Assembly: GCA_029891345.1 (NCBI GenBank)
Contig: CM057000.1
Coordinates: 133,846,163-133,910,162 of the forward strand
DNA length: 64,000 nucleotides
Source: Dryococelus australis
Taxonomy: Eukaryota; Arthropoda; Insecta; Phasmatodea; Phasmatidae
Reading direction: 5' to 3'
The translations under genes and the position numbers were made by a program. The notes beneath the pieces are model-generated. The model saw only the letters and a list, made by a program, of their open reading frames with translations. It was not told where the DNA came from and made no database searches. Shown in pieces: positions 24,114 to 39,798 of the stretch (the stretch's first letter is position 1; the number at the start of each line of letters is the position of its first letter).

Positions 24114-26220
24114 TCACATTGATTGGTTTCTAAAAAGATTATTGGAGTTGTATAGTGTGAGTGATGTTAACAGGCACACATGGAAGCCTTAAGTTTAAAA
24201 TTGTAACAGTTCTGTCTTCTTTTCGTCATATATCCGTAAAAGCGTGTTTAATTACGGAGAGTACAAGAATGATTATGTTCATTAAAGATACACATTTAAA
24301 AACAGGGGCGTAACCAGAAAAAGGGGGGGGGGGGGTAATATATTGGAACATATCCTCCCTCCCCCACCCGCCCAAGAACGACATGAAAATAAAATTCGAA
24401 TACAAAATGACAATTTTTCTTTTAAGTTAATTAAAAGAATATGTGATCTTCCTTGAACTTGAAGAATGTTTATAGCATTGTGTGGTTCCATATCTGTACA
24501 TGAAGCCAATGATTATAAATAATTATGTCACTATAAATTTATAATAATGTAGGTTTTGTATTTTGTTCAAAAATAGAGCCATGAAATCTCTCCTCTCCCC
24601 CCTCCAGTAAACCTTATTAAAAAAAAAGTATGCCAATGTTTTAATGAGTGGTATATATGTTCCCAGTACATACATGTGAATACAGAAACTTGTTTTCCAT
24701 ACATTAGTAGTGGCGTTACTCATATGTAGTTTTCCATTCGTTAATAGTACTTGTATGTTACAATGTACACCAATGCAGTCTTCAGGGGGAAAAAAAATAA
24801 TCGTTGTACCTTTTGGATGCACCACAAAGCACCTACATAAAAAAATTTGGTTGTATTTGTACCCTTGTCCCCTGCGAGTTGTTTGTCTACCACTTACAAG
24901 TTTCTATTAGCACTTTAGACAACGTGTGGGTATGAACTGAAGCGTTCTTTCTTCCCTTCTGCTATAAAAATTTGTATGCCTTCTGTTGTGCCCATGAGTA
25001 TAACAGAAAGTAGCAGAAATCGGGCATCGTGTAAGGCCGGCTTAAACGACTCACTCCTCTCGCAGAATTTAGGCACCAGAAACTTCTTAAATCCTTTTTA
25101 AATATCGGAAGAAAAACTGTTTTGAAAATATAATACACTACATACTGCTAGTATCATACTAACATATTACAATTAACATCGTTAAGTGGTAGAGGAATGC
25201 TAGTAAAAAGGAGAAAATACACACGATAAACGAATCGAATCTACACTTGCTGTATGAATTAATACTCCTTTTTAAGAAGATGATCGTACATGTTATAAAA
25301 TATATTTCGTTCGTATAGTATAAACGTGCAAACAAAATGAGTGGTCTTTAACGAAAAAAGTATTTATTCATTTCACAAAACATGGGACACACAGAACATA
25401 ACTACTTTACGAAAAGAAAATTATAATTATTTAAATGTGCCACAAAGTTAACACACAGGAATGTCCTACTGTCACGGATCATTCCAATTTGTACATACAT
25501 TCCAGAATACACGAAAAACTTTAGACAAAGTCAAGATATTTAATAATATTTCTATTATTCTTGGTAAAAAATGTACACTGTGAACATAGAAATGTATTTA
25601 TCCGACTGCGTTTATACACACCTGCACACCGTATTGCAGCGTAAGCTGCGACGTCTGAAGTAAAGCTGGATTAACAATAGAAATATTTAAGCATCATACT
25701 ATGCGTTACGATGTGTGCAGGAGAAACGAATGTGTGTTCTCTTATGTTTTGGTTCCCAGTGGAACCTTATCAGGTCGTATGCGTTGGTGGGATTTCCTTA
25801 AGCATTGAAATAAATAGTTGTATTTTATATCTTTAGAAAAATGTTGAGGCTACGACCAATCAGTACAAGAGCAGTCGGTGTTGTTGACGGGAAACTGTTA
25901 TTTACAGTAATTTAAGTATAAAACAATACGACAAAGGCGTGTATGTGCACATGTTGACGAATATACTTGTTCACAAATAATAAGCTTCTCTAATAGCAAA
26001 TGTCGGCTTTGAAGTATGATCTGCTTCATTATGGTTGTTTCTTACGAGGTGTTGTTAGGAACTAAAGTAAACATGACAGGCTTGCTGCCTGTTTAAATTC
26101 ACTGGAATTAAGAATTAAAAAATTAATGGAAAACTTCAAATACAGAAGACGTGTTTCTGTATGACAGAGAAGCACCTACTGCATAATCCTAAATGAATTA
26201 GGTTTTGTATTGTAAATGTA
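24114..26220. other. unassigned AT-rich DNA
   Basis: It contains a G-run at about 24324-24336 and scattered A runs. No recognised gene or window repeat. Confidence 0.5.
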
Positions 26221-26761
26221 GGCCGTGTCCGAAATGATAAGATTGTGTTGACAAAATGATCACGTGATCCAATATTTTATACAAACATTATGACGTATTT
26301 GGCAAATTGGTATTTCGTAACTTGTATACAACGGATGTTAGCAAAAATTCAAAATGACAAAATCAGCGCCATGTAGGTTTTGACAGTCATAACACATGCG
26401 CGAATGCGTACTTAACACTTTTTTTAAAAACAAATAACTGTTTATAAATTCACTAGACATGTTTTAAAAAGCAAATAAGTGTTGTGCTTTGTTTATACAT
26501 TTTGCAACACACGTTTTATTTAAAGCCGTCATTGGATATTATATTATTGTTTTGTTTATTAACATATTCCCAGCATTCCAGTAATGATCATAGAAATATT
26601 ACGTCCATTTTAAGCATTTGATTTTTATAAAACATATTTTCACTGTTAATTTAAGAATGTGTTTCCGCGAGTGCTAAACAAGTGACTGTTGACAACGTCC
26701 GGATTGAAACCTACGAAATGACAAATTACAAAATAACGAATTTGTCCTTACGAATACGGCC
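26221..26761 (+). mobile_element. TIR element, family H, copy 1
   Basis: The left end is GGCCGTGTCCGAAATGATAA. The right end is ACGAATTTGTCCTTACGAAT then ACGGCC, inverted relative to the left. A second copy at 48.34 kb shares many blocks (CAGCGCCATGT, CAAATAACTG, TATTAACATATTC, TTTTCACTGTTAAT, AACAAGTGACTGT). About 540 bp, no frame: a MITE-like element. Next to the right end, ACGAAATGACAAATTACAAA forms a subterminal palindrome with the following bases. Confidence 0.75.
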
Positions 26762-30137
<3,376 letters not shown>

Positions 30138-30420
30138 CTATAGTCGATTCCCGATTGGAAGCGACTTATGAAAATCAACCTTAGAAAAAACACTCAAGGC
30201 ATAACATGTCACCTTTTTTTTTCAATAACCTGTATTCCACAAATATATTAACACTGTGGTTAGAGTACTGTATTATTGAATAAATTAACCTTTACCTTAA
30301 TATCTTCTATAACTTGTAATATTTATTTATTTTTAAATATGAATTAACAACCGTGAGAGCAGCGACGTGTTGGCAACGACAGGTACGAAATAGTTCACAG
30401 TTAAAATATTATTTTAACCT
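30138..30420 (-). mobile_element. degenerate A/B-type TIR fragment
   Basis: CTATAGTCGATTCCCGATT resembles the B terminus, AAAATCAACCTTAGAAAAAA resembles the segment just inside the A/B end, and GTGTTGGCAACGACAGGTAC with AAATAGTTCACAG resembles the B interior. Too eroded to place firmly. Confidence 0.35.
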
Positions 30421-32061
30421 CGTTTTTTAGTGTAATATTTGTAAATTAAACGGTGCCTATCGAAATATTTAAATATTTAACTAGCCCCGGTGGCAACATA
30501 TCTCATTTTAACAGTTTAAAATAACAGCGGAAAATATCGTGATAGGCCGTAATGGTACGGTGTTGTTTTATCAAGCGAGAAAGCAATTGAAAAACTGTCT
30601 GTTGGCGAGGCTTGTCGCTCTCTTTCTTCGTCTCTTTCACACTCGGGAAATATCACTTTGCTAGTACGCAGCTATATTATACATGTTTTCAATCATAGCA
30701 TATTTAATACATATTACGGCAAAATAATCATTTTTTAATTTGTAATTTACAACTGAAAAGAGATTTTAAACTTTTGAATACTTAATTTAATATATTTAGA
30801 TATGATGGCGGGGCAGTTACCTAGTGAAGTTGGCAGACGTGGCGAGCCATGACATGGCGTGTTGCTTTTTGTCAAACGATATGTAAATGGTTCTTACTCC
30901 GAAAAATATTTCAGAAGTCATCACGTTTGTACACGTTGTATTTTTTAAACCTACCTAGACAAGTTACGATGTTGTGATAAATCTGAGTTTCCACGGCAGT
31001 AATAAATATACTGTGACGTGTGTTTCGTTAATCATTGCGTCTGTGAAATGGCGTGCCTTTGTGCATCGTGGTCGATACGCTGGCCCTGTGTGTATGCGCG
31101 ATTTCCAATATTTGATTAGCACTAATTATACGTTTTAAATGTGACCTGTTTTTATGACGAGGTTATTTATTTACATCCACGTCTGTTTATTTATCACAAC
31201 GTTGTACCTTTGCCCTAAGGGGTTTGAAACACAGTCGTGTAACGTAATTTGCCACAATCCCAGAAGAAAAATACTAAGCCCGGCCCGATAAATCTCGATA
31301 AACCTAATAAACAGTAAGTAGCAATACATAGAAATATGAGCGGGATAAAAGTTATCGTAGTCTTATTTGTGTGCATGTTCACCGCTCTCTATTAAAGTTT
31401 GTATGGCAAATATGAGAAATGCGAATTGCGTGCTTGAATTTAATGTCGCTTTTTCGTTTGACTGGTTGGTCCTTCGTTTTAAATTTATTCCAACTGAGGC
31501 CGTCCTTTTAGAGAAATGACCCAACACATATCAATAACAAAAGGATAATTACAATTAGTACAGCCCTTTACCTCGCAGTTGTAACTGTGTTAAACACAGT
31601 CGCGGCAAAATACTAACGCGTATTACACGTATTGATCTATGTCGTGGAAAACAAATATGTTAATGTAAAATAACCGTAAGAACTGTCTTCAATTCAGGCA
31701 TTTTTAAAACGTCACAAAGCTGATCTAAATAATGTTATAGGCCTAAACTGTGAATGTTCGTACGAAATGGTTTTTGAAATAGACCTAAGACAGACTTCTT
31801 TGAAAAGCAGTAAACACTAAACAACACATTTGACAGGTGTGAAAGTAGAAGTCACATTTCACTGTTTATGTTTAGGTGTAGCGAAAGTATACGAACATAT
31901 GTACACACACGATGGAATGTAAACATTGATTTTACAGATGCTACATGGTAGTCACATTGCAATGTTTGTTTACATTTGGCGGAAGGAACGGAACGGGCCT
32001 GCAAGTAGATATTTAGGAGGGCTCCGAGAAAGTTGCTTCCAATGGAGAATGAATTATAGAA
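30421..32061. other. unassigned AT-rich DNA
   Basis: No recognised gene or window repeat. Confidence 0.45.
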
Positions 32062-32699
32062 CTACCGCTGTCAAATTTTCGCCTTCAACTATATTTGGCA
32101 ATAATAATTGAAGACAAAATACGGCCAATAAATTTATCCTTCCACAAATTTATCATATATTCTTGAATATGTTTAAAAATGTTTCACATTGTCAACTTTT
32201 TTTTTTATTTGGGATAAAAATTTGAATCATTATTTTAAAATTATTTTCATAGTGAGATGTTGCTTTTGTTTTTTCAAGCAGTTCATTACATAAAGAACTG
32301 TATGGGATTTTGTGATTTATTTTCGCTTCTTTACGAAATTAGATTCTTATTTATCAGAGATGCTTCCAGCAGAATGATATTTAATACTTCGGAGTTCGTA
32401 ATATTATATGCAATATTAACTTTAAATTACATTCATGCGCAGACAGCTTCTACATAAATTAATTATTTTCATAATCTTCTTCATTTCCAGAAATTGTTTG
32501 TTATTTTAAGTTCCTTGGCGTCATTTTTTTTCGTGCATGATTCTGATTGGCTAAGACTATCAAACATCTGAAGCCATCCAACTTGCTCAGACAGATATGG
32601 TGACATTTATAACGTTTCCTTAACGTCATAACTGTCCAACATTATTTGACCAAACTTACTGGAAGCAGTTTGACGGAAATTTCGACAGTGTGACTGGAG
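32062..32699 (-). mobile_element. DNA element, family E, copy 1
   Basis: It matches the reverse complement of 50566-51244 over nearly its whole length: CTTCAACTATATTT, AAAATACGGCC, TTTTCATAGTGAGATGTTGC, ACATTCATGCGCAGAC, GATTCTGATTGGCTAAGA, CGTCATAACTGTCCAACATT, ACTGGAAGCAGTTTGACGG. The ends resemble CTGTCACACT in inverted orientation. No transposase frame, so non-autonomous (about 640 bp). Confidence 0.7.
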
Positions 32700-32736
32700 C
32701 TTTAAACTTACTGGCAAGAATTTTAATTCTGGTATA

Positions 32737-32968
32737 GGCTGTTTACGGTAAAGTGAGCACTTTTGAGTCCCCAGTTACTTTTCCCTTTCAGACATTTATT
32801 TATCCTTTAACCACCATTTAAAATAAACATTGACATGTAAGTAATAAAGACAGTGTTTATAATCCATCGCACGCGGAACTTACTGTTTAGGCTTAAATAA
32901 AATACATTTATTGACTATTATTCCAAATGATAGGTCGTTCAAAAGTGCTCACTTTACCGTGAATAGCC
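32737..32968 (-). mobile_element. short TIR element with family A ends, copy 3
   Basis: It starts GGCTGTTTACGGTAAAGTGA and ends GTGCTCACTTTACCGTGAAT then AGCC. The interior is the reverse complement of the 8.04 kb copy (TTTATCCTTTAACCACC, AATACATTTATTGACTATTA). TATA precedes the left end. Confidence 0.75.
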
Positions 32969-33175
32969 GGTGGCAACAACCCTATACAACAATAGTCGAT
33001 CAAGTTTATAGTTTCCAATTAAAATTTTGTTACATTTTTGTAAAAAAAAAAAAAAAAAAAGTTTATATGCCACAACTTCTGTAAATATGCCAAAATAACT
33101 ACCTTAAAGTTAACAAAAGATATATTCTTGAAACGAAGTTGTTTAACAGAAGCTTTCAAGAGAATGTAGTTTGAT

Positions 33176-33211
<36 letters not shown>

Positions 33212-33542
33212 TTGTTACCATAAAGTTTTACATGGTAAAATGTTATAAAATTTTAAAAAATAATTTTTTGCAGGTGTACAGATTTTGTGGCCTCTGTGCT
33301 TTATTATCCGAAAAGCAGTCAACACTTATTTTTTTTGTGCAGAAGCTATATCTATTTTGTATCAACCATGTAACTGACGTTTTTTTTTCAAATAAAATAC
33401 GCAATGTATAAAACAAACACGATCGAAATATACTAGATAGTTCAAGTTGAATTAGTGGGTTTATATTTCGGCAATTTACCCGCATCGAGAAAGTTCCATA
33501 GCGCTCTAGATGTAGTCTTAAATTGCGGGAAATAAGCACTGT
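32969..33542. other. unassigned spacer with simple repeats
   Basis: A poly-A run at about 33041-33060 and (TA)n at 33178-33206. Nothing else recognised. Confidence 0.5.
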
Positions 33543-33956
33543 GGTCTGTTTGCGGTATTTTACACATTTTAAATCCAAACTTTGTGAAATCAGCCTATGT
33601 ATGACGTGTTTAGTTGTTTCCTAATATGCCATGTGTCATAAGCGATTTATACTTCTTGTGGTATAAAAATATTTTACTTTGGTCAAATTAAACTTAAATA
33701 ATATTTTATCTATAAATTTTCATATTTCGTCTATAATGAATACTAACACAGAGAAAATGCCCGTGTTTGTATAAGCCTAGAAATAAATAGTTTGGCATGA
33801 AAAATATTACTGAGCTACGTGCGCACAAATACAGTGCGCTGTTCTTTATCTGTCATTTTCTTGACTCAGCTAAGCTTCGTTTACGTAAGGAGTCTGGAAA
33901 GTAGAACTTTTGCAGAACTTCAGAAAATCTGGGAGTAGCCATGAATTGACTATTAT
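33543..33956 (-). mobile_element. TIR element, family B, copy 5
   Basis: It begins GTCTGTTTGCGGTATTTTAC and ends CATGAATTGACTATTATA. The interior matches other B copies in reverse: GTGTTTAGTTGTTTCCTAA, AGAAATAAATAGTTTGGCAT, GAGTCTGGAAAGTAGAAC. It abuts the A element at 33958 directly. Confidence 0.65.
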
Positions 33957-33957
33957 A

Positions 33958-34343
33958 AGCAGTTCACGGTAAAATTAGCTCTTCTGAAAGCCCTGCATGA
34001 GATCTACTTGTATACGTTTTGTGTATCCTTCCGCCTTATGTCAAATGAACATTGCCATGTGCCTCATGACTTTATTCATGCGTCGGTCAAGCGAAACTGT
34101 GGAATTATTAGTAAAGTAATTATTATACAAAACCGGTCAATTTTACACTTCGTGCATTAAAAAAAAACAGAAAGCAAAAGAAATAATTTCAGATATCAAA
34201 AATGATCACCTAACGCTTTTTAATCGACTTTAAGATGTGGAACAACTTTTCGTCTATCATTACCAACTTTACTGGGCGCATGTCACTCGATGCGTCCGTT
34301 TAAACATATGCAGGCAGGGGCAGTGACATTTATCGCGAACAGC
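33958..34343 (+). mobile_element. TIR element, family A (long form), copy 4
   Basis: It starts AGCAGTTCACGGTAAAATTA and continues GAAAGCCCTGCATGAGATCT, ACGTTTTGTGTATCCTTCCG and AACATTGCCATGTGCCTCAT. It ends CAGTGACATTTATCGCGAAC then AGCC, with the usual subterminal GTGCTCACTT lost. Confidence 0.75.
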
Positions 34344-35770
34344 CTTTAACACAGATTAATTTCGTTGTTCGTGAATTCAAACGAAAGCCTGCGAGATGGT
34401 TGGTTGTAAGCAGATCTCTGTAATTTAGTCCTGGGAAGACGTGAATGTTGTATTAAAACTACGGCAATTTAGTTAAGATGGCCTTCTCGGAATTATGCGG
34501 TTATGTTAGAACTGTTTTATCACGGCGGGGAATGTAGTTGTGAAACAGAGTTAACAAAAATGCAGCAAATGGGAACACTGCGTAATATAATTTCCAGGCT
34601 AGTTGATGCGCAGAGTCCATGAAACGAGTGTATAAAAAGAAGCAGAAGAAAAACTTCGCGAAGTTGGATAAGAGAAGTTAGTGGTTAGAGCTATTCATCC
34701 GACATCGTCTTGCAGCTGGCTACTTGTCTGAGGAGTACTGAAAGGAGACGCAGTGTTGAAGGATGATTATTTAGCGGTAGGTTTCCAGAAGACGGAACGT
34801 GACTGGACTAATAACGAAGCACAGCCAGCGGAAATGAGCACTTGAACGGCTAACATATGAATTAGCGTCGGGGGATGGTGAAGATAAAACATTGCAAGTA
34901 TAGCTTCATCATGAAAATACATACATTGCAGTATTTTACCCCTCCAAACTTACTTTAACTTACGGTTTAACGTGTTGCAAACAAAAAGAAAAGATTTGAT
35001 GAGTACTGATCACGATAATATTTTGCTACATGTGATGGTGCATTTTAGCACCCCCTCCCCCCTTCCCCTCAAAATATATTGATCTCTTTTAAACTGTATA
35101 CCTAGCATTCGCAATAATTTTTTGGTAACCATTATGGAGGTAAATTATGCATTTTAAAATAAATTTTAATACACAAGAAAAATTTAAATTCAAATAATGT
35201 GTTAACATAAGTATAAACTACAATTCACTTTTTATTATGAATCTTTTTTCAATTTGAAACCAATAAGTTGAATACAAACAAGCTTTAGGTAATGAATACG
35301 TAAAAAGTTAAAACAAATATTAAACGTTAAAATATTGGGATAAGTGTTAATGAGTGGCAAAGAAACGACCTAAGCTTCCTCGGAAAGATAAAAGCTATAG
35401 AATGTTCTACGCTAAAGAGCTGATTAATTTGTGAGGTTAATTTTTTTCAGACTTAAATGACTTGATTACAATAAGTTGCCTTACGTTTCGCAAGTTACAG
35501 TAGTTAAGATACCTGTGACGCGGCGCTCCCACAGCTCAGTGTCCCACGCAGCCGCATATGTTTCGCGTGAGCATTAATCCGCTTCTGGTGCTGCAATACA
35601 AGGGTACACAACACTTGTTTCGTTGTGATAATCAATGAGCTTTAAGCTACTGCAATATGAGCTATTCATAACGTGGAATAGTAGGGCGGTTTACGAATGA
35701 ATTAAACACGGGGAAGATCATTAGGCATTGAGCTTCCCACCGTGTAGTAGACTTTCCTGTCACTATGTAT
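34344..35770. other. unassigned DNA
   Basis: No recognised gene or recurring repeat. A C-rich run lies at about 35050-35070. Confidence 0.45.
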
Positions 35771-36189
35771 ACGATGTTCACGATAAAATGAATACTTTCG
35801 AAATGAACCTTAGAAATACGTCACTGCTCCTACAGGCACATATTTCAACGGGCGCACTGAGTGCCATGCGTCCACAAAAGTTGGTAACGATGGATGGAAA
35901 GAAGTTCCATATCTTAACGTAGAATAAAAAGTGCTAGGTAACCATTTACGATAACATCAATTATTTCTTTTGCTTTCTGTTTTTATGTAGTGCATCGACG
36001 TGTAAAAGTAACCAGATTGGTAAAAAATTTACTTTTCTAATAAGTCTATAGTTTCACTTGACCGACGCATGAATAAAATGATGAGGCACATCGCAATGTT
36101 AATTTTACATAAGGCGGGGGAATACACAAAGTGATACAAGTGGATCTAAACCAGGGCTTTTGAAAGTGCTTATTTTACCCTGAATAGCC
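35771..36189 (-). mobile_element. TIR element, family A (long form), copy 5
   Basis: The left end ATGTTCACGATAAAATGAAT and right end GTGCTTATTTTACCCTGAAT then AGCC are eroded family termini. The interior has TTTCAACGGGCGCACTGAG, AGTTGGTAACGATGGATGG, TGACCGACGCATGAATAAAA and GTTAATTTTACATAAGGCGG. Confidence 0.75.
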
Positions 36190-36310
36190 TAAACACAATT
36201 GTATGTACTGCTTATGAAAAGGAAACTACCCAAAATAACCTAGTTTACTAATGCGACCGTATGTACTAATTACTTATTAGCACAATTTAATTGGGGAAGT
36301 AATATTTATG

Positions 36311-36635
36311 GGACGTTCAGAGTAAATTGAGCACTTCCGAAATTCCCTGCTCGAGATCTACTTGCGCTCACATTGTGTATTCTTCCGCCACGTGTAAAAT
36401 ATTAACATCGCCGTAGGACTCGGTCATTTTATTCACGCTTAGTTAAAGTGAAACTGAGTAATTATCAGAAGAGTAAATATTTTACAAATATGCTAACTCT
36501 TACACTTATATTAACAAGACACAAAGAAAAAGAAACATTTTCAGTATTAACAACTGTTTACCGAACACATCTCACTTAACCTTAGGAGGAGCTGTTTACT
36601 TTCCGTAGTTACAAACTTTACTGGGCACTCTATTA
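36311..36635 (+). mobile_element. TIR element, family A, copy 6, right-truncated
   Basis: GTTCAGAGTAAATTGAGCAC, then CTGCTCGAGATCTACTTGCG and CATTGTGTATTCTTCCGCC identify the left two thirds. Similarity stops after ACAAACTTTACTGGGCACTC, so the right end is missing. Confidence 0.65.
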
Positions 36636-36800
36636 TGTTTGTAATATTTTATTCATATTGGTGACAATGGGAGGTTTATACTATTACTAGGGGTTAGCCC
36701 ATGGCCATGTTTTCAGTATGGTCACGTGCCTAGAATATTTACAATGTTAAGAAATTTGGTTATCATACAAAGACTGGGAAAAAAAAAACATATTTGATAT

Positions 36801-37020
36801 TTCTCTATCCACTGAGTCTCTGCGGCCCCACTTAGAATCGTTCTAGCCACTTAGCCATACTAGCCACATTTTATATCTATCCACTGGGCCACTGCTGCCC
36901 CACTTGATATAGTTATATCCACTAAGCCACTGCGGCCCCACTTGGAATCGCTCTATCCACTAGACCACTGCGGCCCCACCTTGATTCGCTCTAGCCACTA
37001 GACCACTGTGGCCCCACTTA
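36801..37020 (-). repeat. tandem array of tRNA-head-like units (about 39 bp)
   Basis: The last three units start at 36912, 36951 and 36990, exactly 39 bp apart. Earlier units are less regular. Read on the minus strand, the last units give GCCGCAGTGGTCTAGTGGAT then AGAGC, a tRNA-like 5' half with a box A-type core. No box B occurs between units. The unit resembles S1-type SINE heads, but only the head is repeated. Confidence 0.8.
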
Positions 37021-37339
37021 ACTACCTCAAAGTTGAAGCGAGACATTTAGAGTAAACGACAATATTGCATTACCTTCATATCTCTATGCAATAATCTCTA
37101 TGCATTATTACAAAACTTTCATCGGAAAAAAGTAATTAAAAATTAGTTTTCAAGGTCAAAGTTCATGCTTGCGTAATCTGATGTTTCTGAAATTCGAACT
37201 TGAACTGCATTTGACCCTAAGGCTTTGCTCTGCAAAATTTGAAGAACTTTTGTTGAGTTTCAAGGGACTTAGAAGCATTAAAGTTGGACGGCGGACAGAC
37301 AGACAGAGATCGTAATAGGATGAGGGGAAGTGTGCCCGT

Positions 37340-37735
37340 GGCAATATACGCAGGTATATACGCACTTTTGACAGCCCTGATTCAGTTCTATTTGCATGCA
37401 CATTGTGTATTCTTTCCTCTAAATGTAAAATTAACATTGTCATGAGCTTGATCATTTTATTCGTGCGTCGGTGAACTGAAGACGTGAAACCACTGGAAAA
37501 GTAAATATTATACAAATTTTATAGTTTTTACATTTATATGCATAAAAAAAACATGAAAGTAAAATAAGTAATTTGAGTGTTTAGAATTGTCTACCTAACA
37601 CATCTAATTCAATGTTAAGAAGTTGCTAACTTATTTCGCATGACGGCCAGTGTGCCTGTTAAAACATATGTAAGATAGGGCAGTGACATTTTTCAAAGGT
37701 TGATTTCAAAAGTGCTCCTTTAACCATGAACAGCC
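37340..37735 (+). mobile_element. TIR element, family A (long form), copy 7
   Basis: The left end is eroded (ACGCACTTTTGACAGCCCTG). It continues CATTGTGTATTCTTTCCTC, AAATTAACATTGTCATGAGC and GTGCGTCGGTGAAC, and ends GATTTCAAAAGTGCTCCTTT then AACCATGAACAGCC. Confidence 0.7.
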
Positions 37736-37803
37736 TATAAGGGCGAGTGAAATTTTCAAGAGGCTGGTTTCAAAATTGCTGAAATCACAGTGAACAGCTA
37801 ATA
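37736..37803 (+). repeat. extra copy of the family A right terminus
   Basis: Directly after copy 7, a further 65-bp stretch (AAGAGGCTGGTTTCAAAATT, then CACAGTGAACAGCTAATA) repeats the family's right end. The two right termini are therefore in tandem. Confidence 0.6.
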
Positions 37804-38144
37804 GCCTCCGGTAATTTAGCTCGTTTTAGCTTCATATTGAACTTTTCCTGTCTCATATTTCCGTTTGAAATTTTTTTGTTATTTCTGATGATATTAGCAC
37901 ACGTTGCAGAAACGCTGTACGAATTAGGGAATAATACTGTGTACATCACGAATCATAGTTTATTTAGGTTTTGCTAATAACATCTTCAGTTGAGTAAGCT
38001 TACCGTCATATTTTTACTTTTTAAATAATACATGTTTACATTTATTTGGAGTGCCTGCGAAGGACTGCTAATTCTAATGGATTTTTTTTTAAATTAGCCC
38101 CAAAAAAAAGTGAGTAAAATGCAGACCCTCCCTCTCGGCCCGCG

Positions 38145-38175
<31 letters not shown>

Positions 38176-38819
38176 CCATTCGCAGCTTTTTACGCGCTGT
38201 TCGCTGGAATTATGTTTGCTCGAAAGGTTTATCATCCTTCTTCCACCACATTAGAAGATAGGAACCCCATAAACTTCTATCTCGGAAATGTGCACTCGCG
38301 TATCCCTCCAAACTTCATATGCGAGTAGAACGTACCATCGCCACTAAATACTTGTAGCATTTATTATATCTACCTGCGTTGGTTTAGCAACGCTAATGTT
38401 TAGATTCAGATATATTTAAATTAGTGTTTCGGAACACTCGCAATCATTAAACAAATTTAAGCCAAACGTTATTTCATACTACCATCACTGTATGTTCGTT
38501 CTATAAACTGTATTTTCAAACCTAGAAAGCATAATTTTGCGAAACATACGTCAGTGGGAACAAACAAGTAGCGTATAAAAGATGCGGCCTTTGAAGGGTG
38601 CAAAAGCTGATCGAGGTGACAGGCAATTAAGGTGGTACAAGTAAATTCCCTTCGTTTCTGAACGTGACTTGAAATTAGATTGTACAGTGGATGACGGTGT
38701 AATACATACGACTAATAAACAGAATAATTCAAGAAAAGCCACGGTTCACCATGTTTCATCTGCCACAATCCTCAGGTCTGAAAACCCCGGTTTAGTTTGG
38801 TGGGGAATCAAATCCATAT
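37804..38819. other. unassigned DNA
   Basis: A poly-A run at 38145-38174 is the only clear feature. Confidence 0.45.
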
Positions 38820-39611
38820 TGTTATGTGTCGTTGGTCTGCGCTGCTGACCTTGGTCCGCCGTGCGCGAGCGTGCGAAAGAGAAGGACAAATTAGTGACGA
38901 TAACGGGGCAGCAAGTGAAGGGAATGTTTTGAATGACAAACGAGCGATAATTCCTACCAGCGTTTTGAGTTATGAAGGCATTCTGCCGCGATAAACCTTT
39001 GGTGGCTCGCTGCTCCTGACCTTCGGCGGATAGGATTTATGCTTTTACCTGAAGAATGCTCTGGATTATTGACCTCGTTCTCTCAGCGTGACTCGGGGTA
39101 CATTGAACCTTCCAGAAGGCCAGGGCGAACTATATAAAAGCGTGACAGGCCTTCGAGCCGAGGAGTTGAGTGGAGTTGTTGAATGGATGAGCGGCTGAGT
39201 TCCGAGCGATAGAAGACGAGCGGCGAGAGAAGTGACCAGCGGAAGGGAGATCTGCGACTGCGAGTATTAAGCAGTGAAGAGTGCGGCTGGCAGGCTGGAC
39301 CATTCGACTAGATGCGTGAGTGAAAGACATTAGAAATGATGGCAACAGATAGACTGAATATGTGTTAATGATTAGTATGAGTTAGTTGACTGTACCCAAA
39401 CAGAGACATTAAGAAGGACATTAATTAGAGTTGAAATAGTCAATATTACGCTCACTGTTAAATAAAAAGAGTTATAGTGGAAACATATATTTCAGTGCTG
39501 TAAATAATAGCTGTGTGAGTAAATTAGAAATAAAATTTAGTTCTTCTATTTTTTTATTAAGACATCCGTCTCTCACGAACTCAGATATGCCCCACAGTCG
39601 TCCATGTAACA
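38820..39611 (+). mobile_element. possible solo LTR (retrovirus-like retrotransposon)
   Basis: The block runs from TGTTATGTGTC to GTCCATGTAACA, giving the TGTTA...TAACA ends expected of an LTR. Four bases outside the ends are ATAT and ATAC (three of four identical), compatible with a short target duplication. Inside are a TATA box (TATATAAAAG, 39131-39140), a GC-richer region after it, and a polyadenylation signal AATAAA at 39461. No second LTR, primer site or coding region is adjacent, hence solo. The orientation follows TATA then poly-A signal. A host promoter/first exon is the main alternative. Confidence 0.45.
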
Positions 39612-39798
39612 ATACGTAGGGCACGCAAAAAAAAAAGACAAGCAGTTATGAATTACATAATAATATTCGCATAAAAATAAAATAAAGATATTTATTTAAG
39701 ACCGTTACATTTTAGATACTATAAAATGTATACCTTGTGGCAGGAGTTGTATGATATCACAGAAAATCTTGTACTTACGAAAGAAGAGTTGAAAATAA

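Noticed and set aside
36801..37020. tRNA gene cluster
   Set aside because: Only the 5' half-like unit repeats every 39 bp, too short for a tRNA, with no box B.
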